Under the pieces are notes generated by a model. That model saw only the letters and a program-made list of their open reading frames with translations. It made no database searches and had not been told where the DNA came from. This document shows positions 4,939 through 7,906 of a DNA stretch of 7,906 nt, piece after piece (the first letter of the stretch is position 1; every line of letters begins with the position of its first letter). Source of the DNA: Planctomycetota bacterium (GTDB lineage: Bacteria; Planctomycetota; UBA1135; GCA-002686595). A program made the position numbers and the translations under genes. The stretch is taken from the NCBI GenBank assembly GCA_029259675.1, contig JAJDES010000426.1, forward strand, positions 1 through 7,906, in the 5' to 3' direction.

Positions 4939-7906
4939 ATGGGCTTCCAGGCCACTCGCCTAATCTCAACTCTGTTCGTTTGTCTTTTGGCAGCCTGCAA
5001 GCCGAGCGGTGACGAGCAACAACGGCAAGCCTTGGCCAGCTTCACCATCGACGGCCCAGAGCTGCGCGCCAAAGTGCAAGGCGCCGTCCAGCTTGAGGGT
5101 CAGGAATTCGCCGGTCGCGACATCGACGATGCCCTCGGTCAAAATGCCGTGGGCGGTTTTGACTGGCAGGGCGATCCGACCAGGCGCCCGGTCACTTCGG
5201 CCGAGTACGCCGCCATTGACGATGAATTGTGGAGCGAGGAAGTCTTTTGCCTCGAGCTGACCGCGCAACAATTGCAATCCCTGCGACACTTGCTGACGGG
5301 ACGCGAAGGCAGTGAAAAATTCCTGGGGCAGATTTTCACCGCGCAAGCAGGGCTGCAATCCCCCGCTCTCGCCCTGGAAGGTGCAGTGGAACTGGGGCAG
5401 GGCGTAACCCAATCGGCTTGGCGGGAAGTTTCGACAAGTGGCAACGCAATGGGACTGGAGCCCGGGCAATGGTTGTCCGAGGTGCAGGCCTGGCGCGCAT
5501 CCTTCGCTCGCCTGCGCTTTGTGAAGTTGACCCCTGCCGGCGTCCGCTTCTCGGCCGACGGACGCAGTGCCAGCGTGGACATTCAGTGGATCGCCAACGG
5601 CGAATTATCCAATGGCGGTCTGCGAGAAGACCGCGGGCTGTGGAGCAGCGAATGGATCGCCACTGAAAATAGCGGCACGGACAAGGCTTCCAGTGCCGGT
5701 TGGCAATGCGAAAGCCTGGAGTCCCGCACGGGTCATAGTTTGATCAGCCAAGCACCTGCATTTGTGGACACGACCCGTGAGTGGTTCGAAGGCACGTCGC
5801 TCGACCCTCGCCATGCGCTGGGTGTATCCGGTTTCAATCGCGCCCTGGCCTTGGCCGACCTGGACGGCGATCAAGACTTGGACTTGGTCTGCACGCTGCC
5901 CATTCGCGTTTTCGAAAATGCGGGCGGACGCTTTGTGGAGCGCACGACAGAGTGGGGCTTGCGCGAAGACGGCGGTACCTACGGAGTGTTGGCTGCCGAC
6001 TTCGATCTGGACGGGGACCAGGACTTGGTTTTCTCAGCCAAGCGCAAGCACTGCATCTATTACGAGCAACGCGCACCCGGTGATTTTGTGGCCAAACCGA
6101 TTCTGGCTTCCCACGACAACTCCCTGCCGTCGAGTTTGAGCGCTCACGACGTGGACGGGGATGGCTATTTGGACATCTACGTTTGCGGCTACGGAGCCTT
6201 TATCAATCCCGGTCCGAACTCCCCCAGCAACGCCACCAACGGTCGCCCCAATCAACTTTTGCGCGGACTGGGCGACGGTCAATTCGAAGATGCAACCGAG
6301 GCCTTTGGCTTGGACGGCGAAAACACACGCTGGTCTTTTATCGGTGCCTTCGGAGATGCGGATGAAGACGGCGACATCGACCTCTATGTGGCCAACGACT
6401 TCGGGCCCAACATTCTTTACCGCGCCGCCCCATCGGGTCCGGATGGAACACCGCGCTTTGTGGCCGAAGTCGAAACCGACATCGATCCCGGCTACTCCAT
6501 GAGCGCCGCATGGTTCGATCTCGACGGGGATTCCGATCTCGACATGTACGTGTCGAATATGGAGGCCATCGAAGCCGAGCGCATGATTGCCTCCCGGGGG
6601 CATTTAGCGGATGCGGGCGAGTTGCGAGCCGTGCGCGAGCGCATGTCCAAGGGCAACACACCGGTCTTCAACCGAACGCTCGACGACGGAACGCGTGTTT
6701 TGGTCGAAGGTGAAACGGAGCGCGGCGCGCGGGCCGGCGCCTGGGCCTGGGGCACGGCCATGCTCGACTTGGATTGTGACGGCGACCTCGACATTCAATG
6801 TGTCAACGGCTTCCTTTCGCACGGTGTGGACGACGGACGCGACTGGGACAGCGTTTGGTGGCGGCACGGCCTGCGCGCACTTGCTGCGGGTGAAGATTGG
6901 GATCGCACCTACGCTCAGTTCACGCTCAATTCCGAATACGGGTGGTCCTGGGCCGGACATCAACGCTCAGCCTTTTTCTCCAATGACGGCCTGGGCAACT
7001 TTCGGGAGATGGCCGGTGTACTGGGCCTCGATCAAGTCAGCGACGGACGCGGCTTGGCCATGGGCGATCTGGACGGCGACGGCGATTTCGACTTGGTCGG
7101 CACCAGCGCAACGCCTCCGCATCTGTACGTGTTGCGCAACGACAGTTCGCCCGCCGGCCATTTCATGATCATCGATCCGATTCCGGCCCTGGGGCATTCG
7201 GCCGCGGGCACCAAACTCAGTTTGCAAGCGGGCGGCCGCAGCTTCAGGCGCGACGTAGCCCTCGGCTGGGGTTTCCTGAGCCAACACGAATTGGCCCAAC
7301 ACTTCGGCCTCGGGGAAAGTTCCGCGCCCGCGAATTTGGAAATCACATGGCCCGACGGTCGCGTCGACAACTACTCAGACTTGCCCTTGGATGCGCGCCT
7401 GCGCATCACCCAGGACGCCGGCGTCGAACGGATCGAACTCCAATCAACAGAGCCCACGGGCCAAGCTCGCGTGGCGCCAATTGAGTGGGCCGAGTACAAA
7501 CAGCGCATCCAACCCACCCGCGAACGGCGTCTGAAATTTGTGGATTTCCTGCCTCTGGTCGATGCCGAGGGGCAGCGCGTGCTTTTTGACGGGCGCAGGC
7601 CGCGCCACACGTTGGTTGTCCTCTTCGACCCGAGCAGTGCTGCCAGTCGGCGTGAATTGGCCCGCTTGCCGGACATCCTCACGGAGCATTCCGAGCAGCT
7701 CGGCCTGCAACTCGGTTGCATGGACCCCGACATAGACATGCAAGCCCTGCGCGAAGAAATGGATGGGCTCGGTTTGACGGAGGTACCCCTGGCTCGCTTG
7801 CAAAGCGCCGACCAACGGTCGGGGATCGAAACCATGGCTTCGCGCTGGTTCGGCAATCACGGCTTGCCCGCTCCGCTTTCGATTTTCTACGACCGCAAGG
7901 GTCGCG
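4939..7906 (+). CDS. CRTAC1-type lipoprotein: VCBS/FG-GAP repeats, ASPIC/UnbV, thioredoxin-like tail (3' end outside window)
   Basis: The frame runs from ATG at 4939-4941 without a stop to the right edge: 989 complete codons. The start is supported by a signal peptide immediately after it, with hydrophobic stretch LISTLFVCLLAAC and lipobox LAAC (Cys20). Domains in order: an unrecognised N-terminal region (21 to ~185); a possible NTF2-like fold (~188-261, with 'ASVDIQW..G', 'LREDRGLWSSEW'); seven VCBS/FG-GAP motifs near 307, 354, 404, 473, 527, 610 and 710, mostly intact DxDGDxD; a canonical ASPIC/UnbV module (752-826: GWGFLSQ, HFGLG, WPDGRV); and a thioredoxin/AhpC-like domain from ~865. The VCBS blades resemble the CRTAC1 beta-propeller and should bind calcium. 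The thioredoxin-like part keeps the fold signature (DFLPLVDAEGQ, LVVLFDP, REL, GLPAP with the cis-Pro at 977) but has SAAS (900-903) where CxxC would be. It probably acts outside the cytoplasm; substrate or partner unknown. It is divergent from the other large lipoprotein. Confidence 0.92.
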   Translation, partial: MGFQATRLISTLFVCLLAACKPSGDEQQRQALASFTIDGPELRAKVQGAVQLEGQEFAGRDIDDALGQNAVGGFDWQGDPTRRPVTSAEYAAIDDELWSEEVFCLELTAQQLQSLRHLLTGREGSEKFLGQIFTAQAGLQSPALALEGAVELGQGVTQSAWREVSTSGNAMGLEPGQWLSEVQAWRASFARLRFVKLTPAGVRFSADGRSASVDIQWIANGELSNGGLREDRGLWSSEWIATENSGTDKASSAGWQCESLESRTGHSLISQAPAFVDTTREWFEGTSLDPRHALGVSGFNRALALADLDGDQDLDLVCTLPIRVFENAGGRFVERTTEWGLREDGGTYGVLAADFDLDGDQDLVFSAKRKHCIYYEQRAPGDFVAKPILASHDNSLPSSLSAHDVDGDGYLDIYVCGYGAFINPGPNSPSNATNGRPNQLLRGLGDGQFEDATEAFGLDGENTRWSFIGAFGDADEDGDIDLYVANDFGPNILYRAAPSGPDGTPRFVAEVETDIDPGYSMSAAWFDLDGDSDLDMYVSNMEAIEAERMIASRGHLADAGELRAVRERMSKGNTPVFNRTLDDGTRVLVEGETERGARAGAWAWGTAMLDLDCDGDLDIQCVNGFLSHGVDDGRDWDSVWWRHGLRALAAGEDWDRTYAQFTLNSEYGWSWAGHQRSAFFSNDGLGNFREMAGVLGLDQVSDGRGLAMGDLDGDGDFDLVGTSATPPHLYVLRNDSSPAGHFMIIDPIPALGHSAAGTKLSLQAGGRSFRRDVALGWGFLSQHELAQHFGLGESSAPANLEITWPDGRVDNYSDLPLDARLRITQDAGVERIELQSTEPTGQARVAPIEWAEYKQRIQPTRERRLKFVDFLPLVDAEGQRVLFDGRRPRHTLVVLFDPSSAASRRELARLPDILTEHSEQLGLQLGCMDPDIDMQALREEMDGLGLTEVPLARLQSADQRSGIETMASRWFGNHGLPAPLSIFYDRKGR
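7531..7906 (+). other. Thioredoxin-like domain lacking both active-site cysteines (within the right-hand CDS)
   Basis: From residue ~865 the protein reads like the start of a redoxin/AhpC-TSA domain: a strand ending in DFLPLVDAEGQ, the core strand HTLVVLFD, a helix starting SRREL, and GLPAPLSIFYDRKGR, which corresponds to the cis-proline loop and next strand. Aligned on the REL helix start, the usual CAPC is SAAS (7636-7647). One cysteine remains at residue 927, not in the active-site position. The domain is cut by the window edge, so its length is unknown. Domain assignment is by eye. Confidence 0.6.

Noticed and set aside
5762..6139. Short plus-strand frames overlapping the VCBS repeats of the right-hand gene
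   Set aside because: They are out of frame with the 989-codon reading frame that carries the signal peptide and all domains.
6034..6603. 189-codon minus-strand open frame inside the right-hand gene
   Set aside because: It lies opposite the VCBS repeats, and its repeated Val/Ile/Asp pattern is the complement of the DxDGDxD codons.
5800..7140. Repeated GAC-rich DNA segments as a possible DNA repeat array
   Set aside because: The similarity comes from codons for the DxDGDxD calcium loops. Spacing is irregular and the flanks differ, so this is protein-level repetition.
1..7906. Mobile element, CRISPR array, tRNA/rRNA, phage or defence system
   Set aside because: No terminal repeats, transposase or integrase motifs, regularly spaced repeats, cloverleaf sequences or defence enzyme motifs were found on either strand.

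Overview
The window looks like chromosomal DNA of a GC-rich bacterium, most likely a member of the Planctomycetota. The reasons are the protein architectures rather than any marker gene: very large exported lipoproteins built from VCBS/FG-GAP repeats with ASPIC/UnbV modules, and a secreted protein ending in Asp/Asn-rich thrombospondin-3-like calcium loops followed by a C-terminal beta domain of a kind I associate with planctomycete secreted proteins. Strong Shine-Dalgarno sequences are absent, which is also common there. The assignment is an inference; no rRNA or housekeeping gene is present.

Layout. (1) Positions 2-1039, plus strand: the C-terminal part of a secreted protein whose catalytic or core region lies off the left edge. 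(2) Positions 1040-1213: a gap between convergent genes holding one notable structure, an 18-base palindrome preceded by a third copy of its half-site. (3) Positions 1214-4810, minus strand: a complete lipoprotein of about 1198 residues with five TPR-like repeats, seven VCBS/FG-GAP repeats, a degenerate UnbV-like module and a long conserved beta-rich C-terminal region. (4) Positions 4811-4938: a short divergent promoter region. (5) Positions 4939-7906, plus strand: a second giant lipoprotein, open at the right edge (989 codons visible, no stop), with an unrecognised N-terminal region, a possible NTF2-like domain, seven VCBS/FG-GAP repeats of the CRTAC1 type, a canonical ASPIC/UnbV module and a C-terminal thioredoxin-like domain whose active-site cysteines appear to be replaced by serines.

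How the genes fit together. The two lipoproteins are divergently transcribed from one short shared region, both carry a lipobox, and both use calcium-binding VCBS blades plus UnbV-type modules, so a shared or related role at the cell envelope is plausible. The left-hand gene is also an exported calcium-binding protein but points towards the minus-strand lipoprotein and is not in an operon with either. No enzyme activity can be assigned to any of the three from this sequence. No mobile element, tRNA, rRNA, CRISPR array or recognisable riboswitch was seen. The most unusual point is the cysteine-less thioredoxin-like tail of the right-hand gene.
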